Source: Roseiarcus sp963832305 (GTDB lineage Bacteria > Pseudomonadota > Alphaproteobacteria > Rhizobiales > Beijerinckiaceae). From it: a stretch of 64,000 bases of DNA. The stretch lies in NCBI GenBank assembly GCA_963832305.1, contig CAWHTU010000006.1, forward strand, positions 61,383 to 125,382, given 5' to 3'. A model generated the notes under the pieces. It made no database searches, was not told the DNA's origin, and saw only the letters and a program-made list of their open reading frames with translations. Positions 37,605 through 45,927 of this stretch are shown here, one piece after another. The stretch's first letter is position 1; each line of letters begins with the position of its first letter. Position numbers and translations under genes: made by a program.

Positions 37605-38933
37605 ATGATCCTCCCGCAAGAAATCATTCGCGCCAAGCGCGACGGCGAGGCGTTGAGCGCGGGCGAGATCGGCGAATTCATCGCCGGCCTGGTCAGCGGC
37701 GCCGTGACCGAGGGGCAAGCCGCCGCTTTCGCCATGGCGGTCTTCTTTCGCGGCATGACGCTGGACGAGCGCGTCGCGCTGACCCGCGCGATGACGCGCT
37801 CGGGCGCGAGCCTCGACTGGCGCTCGGAGAACCTGCGCGGCCCGATCCTCGACAAGCACTCGACCGGCGGAGTCGGCGACAACGTCTCGCTGATGCTCGC
37901 GCCGATGCTGGCCGCCTGCGGCGCCTTCGTGCCGATGATTTCCGGCCGCGGTCTCGGCCATACCGGCGGCACGCTCGACAAGCTCGATTCGATTCCGGGC
38001 TACGTCTCGCAGCCGGACCTTGCGCTGTTCAAGCGGGTGGTCAGGGACGCGGGCTCAGCCATCATCGGCCAGACGGCGGATCTCGCGCCGGCCGACCGGC
38101 GCCTCTACGCCATCCGCGACGTCACCGCGACGGTCGAATCGGTCGCGCTCATCACCGCCTCGATCCTGTCGAAGAAGCTCGCCGCCGGGCTGCAAGGGCT
38201 GGTGATGGACGTCAAGTCGGGCTCGGGCGCCTTCATGCCAACCCTGAACGGCGCCCGCGAGCTCGCCGAGAGCATCGCAGCCGTCGCCACCGACGCCGGC
38301 CTGCCGACGATCTCGCTCATCACCGACATGAACGAGCCGCTCGCCAGCGCCGCCGGCAACGCGGTCGAGGTGCGCAACGCCGTCGATTACCTGACCGGCG
38401 CCAGGCGCGATCCGCGCCTCGACCGGGTGACGATGGCGCTCGGCGCCGACCTGCTCGCGCTTTCCGGCCTCGCGCCCGACGCCCGTGCCGGAGAAGCGGC
38501 CTTGAAGCGCGCGCTCGACAGCGGCGCGGCGGCGGAGCGGTTCGAGCGCATGGTCGCCGGACTCGGGGGACCGACAAACTTCATCTCGCGCGCGCACGCG
38601 CTTCTGCCCCGCGCCCCGGTCCTCGTCGACGCGACGCCTGAGGCGAGCGGCTTCGTCGAGGAGATCGACGTGCGCGCGGTCGGGCTCGCGGTCGTCGAGC
38701 TCGGCGGCGGCCGGGCGCGCGCCGCCGATGCGATCGATCCCGCCGTCGGCCTGACCGAGCTCGCGCCGATCGGCGCCGAGGTTAACGCCGACCGGCCGCT
38801 CGCCCGCATCCACGCGCGCGACGTCGCCCAGGCCGAGGCCGCGGCGAAGCGCCTGCGCGCCGCCTATCGCCTTGGCGCAGCGCCGCTCTCGCCCGCCGAC
38901 CCGGTGATCGAGCGCATCGTTGGAACGCCGTGA
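37605..38933 (+). CDS. deoA: Thymidine phosphorylase
   Basis: The enzyme splits thymidine and deoxyuridine to base and deoxyribose-1-phosphate. The protein (about 442 residues) begins with LPQEIIRAKRDGEALS and has the phosphate and nucleoside motifs KHSTGGVGDNVSL, SGRGLGHTGGTLDKLDSI and VMDVKSGSGAFM. The ATG at 37605 matches the family start; an ATG at 37587 is possible. Upstream open frame is repeat sequence. With cytidine deaminase and purine-nucleoside phosphorylase it completes the salvage set of this locus. No deoC or deoB is in view. Confidence 0.94.
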   Translation: MILPQEIIRAKRDGEALSAGEIGEFIAGLVSGAVTEGQAAAFAMAVFFRGMTLDERVALTRAMTRSGASLDWRSENLRGPILDKHSTGGVGDNVSLMLAPMLAACGAFVPMISGRGLGHTGGTLDKLDSIPGYVSQPDLALFKRVVRDAGSAIIGQTADLAPADRRLYAIRDVTATVESVALITASILSKKLAAGLQGLVMDVKSGSGAFMPTLNGARELAESIAAVATDAGLPTISLITDMNEPLASAAGNAVEVRNAVDYLTGARRDPRLDRVTMALGADLLALSGLAPDARAGEAALKRALDSGAAAERFERMVAGLGGPTNFISRAHALLPRAPVLVDATPEASGFVEEIDVRAVGLAVVELGGGRARAADAIDPAVGLTELAPIGAEVNADRPLARIHARDVAQAEAAAKRLRAAYRLGAAPLSPADPVIERIVGTP

Positions 38934-38947
38934 GCATCCGAGCTCTG

Positions 38948-39080
38948 GCGGCTCCCCCTCCACCGCCCTGCGGGCGGTCCCCCTCCCCCATTTCATGGGG
39001 GAGGATGCGGGCGCCGCCTTTTCCTCCCCTGCGCAGCGGGGGAGGGGGACCATCCGGAGGATGGTGGAGGGGGCGAGGAG
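38948..39080. repeat. Long inverted repeat, family C
   Basis: Outer arms CCCCCTCCACCGCCCTGCGG and GGACCATCCGGAGGATGGTGGAGGGGG are inverse, as are inner CCCCCTCCCCCATTTCATGG and CGCAGCGGGGGAGGGGG. It repeats the plan of 37445 and lies right before the ghrA start. Confidence 0.8.
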
Positions 39081-39090
39081 CGCCCTGCCC

Positions 39091-40035
39091 ATGACCATCT
39101 TTCTCGCCGTCTCGGGCTGGGACTTGGACCCCTGGCGGCGGCGGCTTGAAGCCCTTCTGCCGACGCACAAGGTCGCCACGCTCGGCGAGCCGTTCGACCG
39201 CGCGGCGATCCGCTACGCTCTCTCCTGGCGCCATCCGCCGGGCGCGCTCTCAAACCTGCCGAACCTCGAGGCGATCTTCTCGCTCGGCGCCGGCGTCGAT
39301 CATCTGTTCGCCGACCCGGCCCTGCCGGACAAGCCGGTTGTGCGCGTCATCGATCCCGACCTCACCACGCGGATGAGCGAGTGGGTGGTCATGCACGCGC
39401 TCGCGCACTTGCGCCAGTTGCGCCGCTACGAGCGCCAGCAGCGCGAACGCCTGTGGGCGGACGACGACGATCAGCCGAAGGCCGCCGAGATCCAGGTCGG
39501 CGTGCTCGGCCTTGGCGTCCTCGGCGCCGACGCCGCATTGAAGCTCGGCGCGCTCGGCTTCAGGGTCGCCGGCTGGAGCGCGAGCGAGAAGTCGCTCAAC
39601 GGCGTCGCCTGCTTCCATGGGCCCGAGGGCCTCAAGCGCCTGCTCGCGATGACCGACATGCTCATCGTGCTGCTTCCGCTGACTGACGCCACGCGGGGCG
39701 TCGTCGACGCTTCGCTCCTCGGCCAGCTCCGGCGGGGCGGCCGGCTCGGCGGTCCCGTCCTCATCAACGCCGGGCGCGGCGGCTTGCAGGTCGAAGCCGA
39801 CATCCTCGCCGCGCTCGATTCCGGGCGCCTCAAGGGCGCCTCGCTCGACGTGTTCGAGCGCGAGCCCTTGCCAAAGGATTCGCGCCTCTGGAGCCACCCC
39901 GCCGTCTACGTGAGCCCCCACAACGCCGCCGTCTCGACGCCTGAAGCCATCGCGGGGTTCGTCGCCAGCCAGATCGAGGCGCACGAACGCGGCGAGCCGC
40001 TGCGCCATCTCGTCGATCGGCGGCGCGGATATTGA
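39091..40035 (+). CDS. ghrA: Glyoxylate/hydroxypyruvate reductase A type
   Basis: The 314-residue protein is a D-2-hydroxyacid dehydrogenase with the Rossmann motif GVLGLGVLGADAA, the NAGRGGL segment with the catalytic arginine, DVFEREPLP and the catalytic His in SPHNAAVS. The N-terminal style (LEAIFSLGAGVDHL) is that of GhrA rather than of GhrB, so it would reduce glyoxylate or hydroxypyruvate with NADPH. The ATG at 39091 is the first after the repeat. A second hydroxyacid dehydrogenase of the other type is at 8270-9247. Confidence 0.9.
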   Translation: MTIFLAVSGWDLDPWRRRLEALLPTHKVATLGEPFDRAAIRYALSWRHPPGALSNLPNLEAIFSLGAGVDHLFADPALPDKPVVRVIDPDLTTRMSEWVVMHALAHLRQLRRYERQQRERLWADDDDQPKAAEIQVGVLGLGVLGADAALKLGALGFRVAGWSASEKSLNGVACFHGPEGLKRLLAMTDMLIVLLPLTDATRGVVDASLLGQLRRGGRLGGPVLINAGRGGLQVEADILAALDSGRLKGASLDVFEREPLPKDSRLWSHPAVYVSPHNAAVSTPEAIAGFVASQIEAHERGEPLRHLVDRRRGY

Positions 40036-40183
40036 GGCGGGCGGGGCTACCGAACCCCTGTCGCGCGAAGCGACCTGTCCGGGGATGCAAATCGACAGCT
40101 TTTGCTGCTATGTTTGGCGCATCGGAATGCACCCCAGATTCTGGTTGCGCGTGTCGCCTCTCGAGCCAAGAGGATTCGCAGAG

Positions 40184-40387
40184 TTGAAAATCAAAGTTGT
40201 GGTGCACGAGGTTGAGGAAGGTGGCTATTGGGCCGAGGTCCCGGCGATTCCGGGCTGCGCCACGCAGGGCGAGACCATGGAGGAGCTGCTGCGCAACCTG
40301 CATGAGGCGATCGAAGGATGCTTGTCGGTGGACGTGGCCGAGCCCCAAGCGGACATTGCCGCGCGCATTCTGGAAATCGCCATATGA
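40184..40387 (+). CDS. hicB: HicB-family antitoxin
   Basis: The frame encodes the short HicB partial RNase H-like domain (VEEGGYWAEVPAIPGCATQGETMEE split over two strands) and a C-terminal helix. With TTG at 40184 behind an AGAGGA site it has about 67 residues, the usual length; ATG codons further upstream (40127, 40085) would add extra residues not typical of the family. Its stop overlaps the ATG of hicA (ATGA), the classic arrangement for coupled antitoxin and toxin, here with antitoxin first. Confidence 0.82.
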   Translation: MKIKVVVHEVEEGGYWAEVPAIPGCATQGETMEELLRNLHEAIEGCLSVDVAEPQADIAARILEIAI

Positions 40388-40594
40388 ATTCGATGTCGGG
40401 CCGCGAACTGGCCCGACTTCTGGAGCTGAGGGGCTGGCGCCTGCTCCGGATAAAGCGGCAGTCATCATGTTTACGGCAAGGACGGAAGCGCAGTCCGTCT
40501 GTCGGTTCCGATCCATGGAAATCGCCCGCTGAAGACGGGTCTCTTGCGGCATTTGGCGAAGCTCGCCGATATTCCCGAAGGCGAGTTGCGTTGA
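40384..40594 (+). pseudogene. hicA: HicA-family toxin, one-base frameshift
   Basis: HicA is an mRNA interferase with a double-stranded-RNA-binding-like fold. The start MSGRELARLLELRGWRLLRI is in the hicB-coupled frame; then one extra C at about 40456 shifts the reading. Behind it the typical GSHHVYGKDG segment with the catalytic His, SVPIHGNRPLKTGLLRHLAK and the end GELR are perfect in the next frame to the TGA at 40592-40594. So the toxin is complete except for one base. It may be truly silenced, which is common for toxins, or be a read error. Confidence 0.8.
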
Positions 40595-40681
40595 ACGCAT
40601 TTCCCGCACGCCATTCGCCAACCCTCTGAAATGCCGTTATCGTCGGCTCTCGCAGGCGAGAAAAGCCGAGGGAGGGGAAAC

Positions 40682-41131
40682 ATGCTCTGGGGAATCGATC
40701 CGCTGCTTGACGCGGACCTGCTCTATGCGCTGAGGCGGATGGGGCACGGCGACGAGATCGCCGTCGTCGACACCAACTACCCTGCGGTCTCGACCGCGAT
40801 GTCGACCGCCACCGGCTCGCCCTTGCTCATGGCCGGCGTTTCCGCCGCCCGCGCCGTCGAGGCGATCCTCTCGGTGATGCCGCTCGACACGTTCGTCCCC
40901 GACCCCGCGGGCCGGATGGAAGTGGTCGGCGATCCCGACGCCATTCCGCCGGTGCAGCGCGAGGTGCAGGCCGTGCTCGACCGCGCCGCGGGCAAGCACG
41001 TGCCGCTGCAAGGCATCGAGCGCTTCGACTTCTACGAGCGCGCCAGAGGCGCCTTCGTCATCCTCATCACCGGCGAACGCCGCTTCTACGGCGACTTCAT
41101 CTTCAAGAAAGGCGTCGTCCCGCCGGAGTAA
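40682..41131 (+). CDS. RbsD/FucU family sugar mutarotase
   Basis: The 149-residue protein belongs to the RbsD/FucU fold, which interconverts the ring forms of ribose or fucose. The N-terminus MLWGIDPLLDADLLYALRRM with the conserved Gly-His in MGHGDEIAVVD and the end ERRFYGDFIFKKGVV are typical of the FucU branch. The ATG at 40682 follows GAGGGG at a good distance. A transporter or sugar kinase is not adjacent. It ends against palindromic repeats. Confidence 0.9.
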   Translation: MLWGIDPLLDADLLYALRRMGHGDEIAVVDTNYPAVSTAMSTATGSPLLMAGVSAARAVEAILSVMPLDTFVPDPAGRMEVVGDPDAIPPVQREVQAVLDRAAGKHVPLQGIERFDFYERARGAFVILITGERRFYGDFIFKKGVVPPE

Positions 41132-41205
41132 CGCCTCTCCCGAGGGGAGAGGGGTAGGGGTGAGGGTAGTTCCCCTCTCTCGTTGGGAGAGGGGAGGGTG
41201 AGGGG
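41132..41205. repeat. Family D palindromic repeat, two direct units
   Basis: Two units follow each other: CCTCTCCCGAGGGGAGAGGGG plus GTGAGGG, then CCCCTCTCTCGTTGGGAGAGGGGAGGGTGAGGGG. The last ten bases GGGTGAGGGG (41196-41205) face an exact inverse CCCCTCACCC at 41571-41580 across the DUF559 gene. Confidence 0.8.
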
Positions 41206-41213
41206 ACCGACCT

Positions 41214-41561
41214 ATGGCGCATGAGCGCCGCCAGTTCGCCCGCGCTTTACGAAAGCAGGCGACCAAGGCCGAAGACATCCTTTGGGCGCAACTGCGCGGC
41301 TCTCGCTTCGAGGGCGCGAAATTCCGGCGGCAGGTTCCGTTCGACCGATACGTCATCGACTTCTACTGTCACGCGGCCAAGCTTGTCATCGAGTTGGACG
41401 GCGCGCAGCATGAATGGTTCGCGGACTACGACGCAGGGCGGAGCGCGGTCATTGAAAACTTCGGGGTTCGGGTCCTGCGTTTCGCCAATGCCGAGGTCTG
41501 CGACGACCTCAATTTCGTTTTGACGCGAATTCGCGCGAAGCTGCGCCGGCCCTTCAACTGA
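41214..41561 (+). CDS. DUF559 family endonuclease-like protein
   Basis: The 115-residue protein is a stand-alone DUF559 domain: RKQATKAEDILWAQLRG, then FRRQVPFDRYVIDFYC with the Asp of the PD-(D/E)XK-like core, LVIELDGAQHE with the Glu-x-Asp-Gly, and RVLRFANAEV. The fold is that of very-short-patch-repair-type nucleases; the substrate of these small proteins is not known. The gene starts 8 bases after one inverted repeat and ends 9 bases before the other. Confidence 0.9.
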   Translation: MAHERRQFARALRKQATKAEDILWAQLRGSRFEGAKFRRQVPFDRYVIDFYCHAAKLVIELDGAQHEWFADYDAGRSAVIENFGVRVLRFANAEVCDDLNFVLTRIRAKLRRPFN

Positions 41562-41570
41562 GGCGTCGAA

Positions 41571-41602
41571 CCCCTCACCCCCGCCCCCCGGGGAGAGGGG
41601 TT
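41571..41602. repeat. Family D palindromic repeat, inverted single unit
   Basis: CCCCTCACCCCCGCCCCCCG followed by GGGAGAGGGG is the inverse of the units at 41132. It ends at the stop codon of the convergent cytochrome gene. Confidence 0.78.
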
Positions 41603-41949
41603 TCATCGCGCCTTCAAACCCAAGAGATAGGCGATCACCGCATCCGCCTGAGTGCTCGGCATGAGGAAGGCGGGCATGGCGCTTATGGCGCGCGCTTCGC
41701 CGTGAGGCTTCATGAGAAAGTCATGCAGGAAAGCCTCGTTCACGTTGGGCCGGGCGGCGATCCCGGCGAAGGCGGCGCGGGCGGCTTCATCGTCGGCGGG
41801 ACAGCCTGATCATTCGTCACGACATGGCAATTCGCGCAGATTTTCAGAGCGATTTGGCGGCCTTCGGCAACCTTCGCGTTCTGCCCAAGCGCCGGCGCGG
41901 CGCCGATCAGCGCGAGGCTCAGGGCGAGCGCGACAAAAGATCGTGTCAT
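41603..41949 (-). pseudogene. Small c-type cytochrome, one frameshift
   Basis: From the ATG at 41949 a signal peptide (SFVALALSLALIGAAPALGQ) is followed by the heme-binding motif ICANCH. Near 41790 the frame changes and then reads AFAGIAARPNVNEAFLHDFL, MPAFLMPSTQADAVIAYLLGL and the stop at 41603, which is the normal second half with its likely axial methionine. Rejoined it has about 115 residues, a class I monoheme cytochrome c of the periplasm. No oxidase genes adjoin it. Confidence 0.8.
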
Positions 41950-42148
41950 GACGTCCTCGAATGGCCGAGCGCATGGGTTGGATGGGCGATTTGCCCCTAA
42001 GATTCATGCGTCCGCTTGGTTTACATATCATCCATCTTGCACAAGTGCATATCGCCGCGTCCCGTTGCAGAAGAAGGCGCCCAAGCCATTGAAAAAACTC
42101 CGTCGGACGCGAAGACAACAGCTCTTGGCCCTGGCCGCCCCGGCAAGC

Positions 42149-43667
42149 TTACCCCAGCGCCCGCAACACCCCCGGCAGCGCCTCCGGCAGGTCCTCGGCG
42201 ATGAGGCCCTCCCCGAGCGCCCGGCCGCAGGCGCCGTGCAGCCAGACGGCCGCGGAGGCGGCTTCGAACGGCGCCATCCCCTGGGCGGCGAGGCCGGAGA
42301 CGAGGCCCGAGAGCACGTCGCCGGAGCCGGCGGTGGCGAGCCACGGCGGCAGGTCCCAGCCGATCGTCGCGCGGCCGTCCGGCGCGGCGACCACGGTGTC
42401 GGCGCCCTTGATGAGTACGACGGCGCCCATGAAGCGCGCGGCGATACGGGCGCGCGTGAGCTTGTCGTCTTCGAGCCTGACGCCGGGCGCGCCCTCGAAG
42501 AGCCGCGCGAACTCGCCCTCGTGCGGGGTCAGGACGGCGCCGTGTCCGCCGCGGGCGATCAGCGCCTTGAGCCGCGCCGCGTCGCCGGCGAAGCTCACCA
42601 GCGCGTCGGCGTCGAGCACGACCGTCCGCCGCTCGGCGGGCTTCGTCAGCGCCGCCGCGACCAGCTTGCGCAACGCCGGACCGACGCCCGCGCCGGGACC
42701 GAGCGTGATCGCGCGCCTTCGCTCGTCGTCGAGCAGCGCCTCGAATTCGCGGGTGTTGGCGAACGGCGCGACCATCACCGCGGTCAGATGCGCGGCGTTG
42801 ACGGCGACCGCGTCGGGCGGGCTCGCGAGGGTGACGATGCCGGCGCCCGAGCGCAGCGCCGCACGCGCGGCGAGCCGGGCGGCCCCGGTCCGATGCGCCT
42901 CGCCGCTGAGGACGAGAACCGCGCCGCGGGCGTATTTGTGGCTTTCGGCGCTCGACCCGCGGCAGCGCCGCACGCCAGACGGCGGGCGCGTTGACGAAGG
43001 CTTGCGGCGCGATGCGCTTGAGCGCCGCCTCGGGGATGCCGATGTCGGCGAGCCGGATCGCGCCGCCGAGCGCGCGGCCAGGCAAGAGCAGATGGCCGGG
43101 CTTGAGCCGGAAGAAGGTGACGCTCGCGCTCGCCTCGACCGCGACGCCGCGCACCTTGCCCGTTCCCCCATCGACGCCGGAGGGGACGTCGACCGCGAGC
43201 ACGCGCCCGCCGGCGCGGGCGAACGCATTGACGCGCTCGATGATCGTTTTCGCTTCGCCGTCGATGTCGCGCGCGAGGCCGGCGCCGAACAGGGCGTCGA
43301 TCACACAAGCGGCGCCGTGCGGATCAAGCGCCGCGGCGTCGAGGACCCGCCCGTCATAGCGCGCGGCGGCGAGCGCCGGATCGCCTTTCAGCGCTTCGCG
43401 TTCGCCCAGGAGCCCAAGCTCGACCGGGTAGCCGCGCTCAGCCAGAAGGCGCGCGGCGACGAAGCCGTCGCCGCCATTGCCGCCCGGGCCGCAGAGGACG
43501 ACGATCCGGCCGCGCGATTTGGTGAGCCGCGCCGCTTCGTCGGCGACCGCAAGGCCGGCCCGCTCCATGAGCGCGATGCCCGGCGTTCCGGCGGCGACGG
43601 CGAAGCGGTCAGCCTCGCTCATTTCGGCCGGGGTCAGGAGCTCGGGGCGCGCGCTGGGATCGAGCAT
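42149..43667 (-). pseudogene. nnr: Bifunctional NAD(P)HX epimerase/dehydratase, one frameshift
   Basis: This enzyme repairs damaged hydrated NAD(P)H: the N-terminal YjeF_N domain is the epimerase (LCGPGGNGGDGFVAARLL, DALFGAGL, VDVPSGVDGGTG) and the C-terminal YjeF_C domain is the ADP-dependent dehydratase (LGPGAGVGPALR, VLTPHEGEFARLF, ATAGSGDVLSGLVSGL). The frame changes near 42960 between the two domains. Rejoined length is about 506 residues, the usual size. Since this is a housekeeping function, a read error is likely. The ATG at 43667 gives the usual start. Confidence 0.85.
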
Positions 43668-43760
43668 GGCGGCGAGGGTGCTCGCGCCGGCGCGCGTGCG
43701 CAAGCGGCAAAAACACGCTTTCCATCGCCCGGGATTCTGCTATATCCCGCCCCGCGCTGA

Positions 43761-43837
43761 TCCCCGATAGCTCAGCTGGTAGAGCATTCGACTGTTAATC
43801 GAATGGTCGCAGGTTCGAAGTCCTGCTCGGGGAGCCA
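43761..43837 (+). tRNA. tRNA-Asn (GTT), T-loop one base too long
   Basis: The cloverleaf is clear: acceptor TCCCCGA with TCGGGGA, D arm GCTC/GAGC, anticodon stem TTCGA/TCGAA around CTGTTAA with anticodon GTT, T stem GCAGG/CCTGC, discriminator G and encoded CCA at 43835-43837. The T loop reads TTCGAAGT, eight bases instead of seven, so the gene is 74 bases without CCA instead of 73. The normal form would be TTCGAAT. The extra base is either an assembly error or an unusual variant. Confidence 0.93.
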
Positions 43838-44349
43838 AATATTTCAAAAACTTAGCGAAACATTCTCAGACCTGACCACCGAAATTTACCTCTTGGGACA
43901 ACGTCTGGGACAACATCATCGCATTTTCGCTCGGTGGCGGTGCGTGAAGCGTCCGAACGGGGTTCGTTTGGCCCATCGGCGGCGATGCCTGTCCAGACCA
44001 GACTATCACTCCGGCCCTTTCGACGGCTTCGTTAGAGGCGACGAAATAAGCGCGTGATAGATGGTAGGACGCGTCGAAAATCGCGCGCTGACGCGACTAC
44101 CACAGCCTCAGAGCAGGGAGCTGCACGCAATACTTCCGATCGAAGGCAGATAGCGGCTTCGGCCCGAGCCGCCGCTATAGCGAGGAAAGCGCTCGGTCGC
44201 AATTCGTTGAAAATAGCTTGTCCATTTTTCACCCATGCGCAGACGATGATCCGATCGTCGATCTAGATACTCCGCGTTTGATTGAACGGAACAAGGGAGC
44301 GAATGACCCGGAGCATATAGCGTATAGCCGAGATAACGTGGCTTTGAAG
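43838..44349. other. Gap after tRNA, likely decayed integration zone
   Basis: About 500 bases with no convincing gene and clearly lower GC than the left half of the window. Close to the tRNA is a direct repeat TGGGACAAC (43895 and 43906 region), of a kind often seen just before integrase genes at tRNA sites. No integrase frame can be read. Short frames at 43803-44057 and 44054-44266 have no protein-like features. Confidence 0.4.
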
Positions 44350-44510
44350 TCCCCGACGATGCGGCAGACGCACGCGGCGGGCGAGCGATTGTTTGTCGAT
44401 TGGGCCGGCGACGGGCTCTCAGTGGTCGTTGACCGGCCCCACCGGGGAAATCCGCATGGCGCAGATCTTCGTCGCCGTGCTCGGTGCCTCGAGCATCACC
44501 TTTGCGCTGC
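44350..44510 (+). mobile_element. IS21-family transposase (IstA) remnant
   Basis: A fragment of about 53 residues matches the core of IS21 IstA: TMRQTHAAGERLFVDWAGD is followed, after a frame change near 44440, by TGEIRMAQIFVAVLGAS. The WAGD aspartate is the first catalytic residue of the DDE set in these transposases. Nothing of the rest of istA, of istB or of the element ends is seen, so only a scrap remains. Confidence 0.82.
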
Positions 44511-44616
44511 GAGCTGGACGGAGGCGCCCAGCCCAGCACCAGAACTCCGCCGCGGCCCGTGGTTACAAACATACAGCTGTTCACGAGCGGCACCGCGCGG
44601 TTGCGTCGAAGAACGG

Positions 44617-45417
44617 TCAGTCCAGCTCGTTGTATAACCGCGCGTCGTAGAGCGCACCTTCCATAGGCAAGAGCCTTTCGCGAAATGCGCGCGTGTGAGC
44701 CGCCATGAGGTGGGTGTCGCGGGATTTTCTTGTCGTCCACTCCTCGATGACCGTGAAGTGGTTCGGGTGATCCGCCTCTGGAAGCACTTCGTAGCCGATA
44801 TTGCCATCGTCCTGGGAGGTGTCGATGCTCATTGTGTCGAGCAACGCCAGGCAGTCTACCTCGTACTGCTGAAAGACGTCGACGTGGGTCAGGACATAGA
44901 TTGTGCCCGGTCGATCCCCGCCCTTTACCGGGCGGCCATAAATGCCGCTGCTAACGCGTTCGTCGCGGGGCGCAATCAAAATCTTTTCGAGTTCGTTGCG
45001 GAAGTGCAAGGTGCTCGCGGCTTTGTCGTGGGCCATGAACCCGGCGGCATCTTTCCAGACCTCCAGGATCGCGAAGCGATTCGGGCGCGTGGTTTCTCGC
45101 AGCACATCCAGGCGCTGGTTGCCGGCCTCCTTGCGACTCGCGTCGCGGTAGCGCTCGAGCAGCGTCGCGCCTGAAGCAACTTCATTTGGCATGACGCTGA
45201 CATAGGTAACGAGATAGACCGGGCTGCCCTGGGCGCGAGCGGGGTGCGTGAGCGTTGCCGCGAGAAGCGCCACGACCAGTCGAAAGATTGTACGCAGGCG
45301 CGTTCCCAAGATTGTTGGCCAATCGCCGCGCCACGGCCTTATACGGAGTGAGACTGCGTCCTTAGCAACAACGTGACCGGACATCTTCAGATTGCTCGAT
45401 AGCGCACCCATGCTCAT
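44617..45417 (-). CDS. Exported protein with two ABM domains
   Basis: The product has two antibiotic-biosynthesis-monooxygenase (YgiN-like) domains in tandem: residues about 68-165 (VYLVTYVSVMPNEV, NRFAILEVWKD) and 170-262 (IYVLTHVDVFQQ, NHFTVIEEW). Before them is a basic and hydrophobic stretch ending in THPARAQ that looks like a signal peptide, so it should be periplasmic. Members of this dimeric barrel fold oxidise quinols or degrade heme-like compounds, often without cofactor. The start is uncertain: ATG 45417 gives 266 residues, ATG 45384 or a TTG near 45315 would give a more usual signal. Confidence 0.78.
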   Translation of the reverse strand: MSMGALSSNLKMSGHVVAKDAVSLRIRPWRGDWPTILGTRLRTIFRLVVALLAATLTHPARAQGSPVYLVTYVSVMPNEVASGATLLERYRDASRKEAGNQRLDVLRETTRPNRFAILEVWKDAAGFMAHDKAASTLHFRNELEKILIAPRDERVSSGIYGRPVKGGDRPGTIYVLTHVDVFQQYEVDCLALLDTMSIDTSQDDGNIGYEVLPEADHPNHFTVIEEWTTRKSRDTHLMAAHTRAFRERLLPMEGALYDARLYNELD

Positions 45418-45927
45418 GCTTCACTCCGCCGTCTCGGATAGCCCTCACCACAATGACGCCGGAGCGACCACACTGTGGGCTCAACCGAAAATGACCATCC
45501 CAAGACATCATCTCTAAAGGGTATGGGCGATGCTTTTTCTCTCCGCTAGCGCAAGGCGCTAGAAAGCTTTCCCGCTAGTACACAAGACTAATCTATTCTG
45601 ATCACCTCAAAGGCTCTAGCATACTGAGATTGTCTTGAGCGCGCTCCTTGGTTGGGGCGGGCCATACCTTCGTTTAGTCGCGGGCTCAATCTTGGATGAG
45701 TTGTGGAAATTTCGCAGAACTCGTCCGCAAACTGAATGCCAACTTCGTATGCTCCGATCAAGTTTGCCCGATCGTGATATACTGGTGAATGGCGGCTTTT
45801 TGTGCGCCAAGTTGAAGGTGCGGGGGCTTCAAGAGCGCAGCGACCGACACCGTGCGTGCACAGTCGTCAGCTAAGATGAGTGGGCGCTCGGTTGGCGACC
45901 GCGGATGGGGCTGCTCGATAGCAGCGA
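45418..45927. other. Gap without a clear gene
   Basis: This stretch of 510 bases has no frame with recognisable protein features; the best are 79 codons at 45635-45874 (+) and 64 codons at 45616-45810 (-). It contains an exact small hairpin, CTAGCGC-AAG-GCGCTAG at 45546-45562, and a further CGCTAG nearby. Promoter sequence of the ABM gene probably lies at its left end. Confidence 0.4.

Noticed and set aside
36234..37961. 575-codon minus-strand frame
   Set aside because: It crosses purine-nucleoside phosphorylase, a repeat and part of deoA in antisense and ends in a shifted reading of the cupin gene.
43803..44266. Possible integrase gene after the tRNA
   Set aside because: No integrase motif (Arg..His-x-x-Arg..Tyr) can be read in any frame; only the direct repeat typical of such sites is present.
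45616..45874. Small genes of 64 and 79 codons on opposite strands
   Set aside because: They overlap each other fully, lack clear ribosome sites and show no known pattern.
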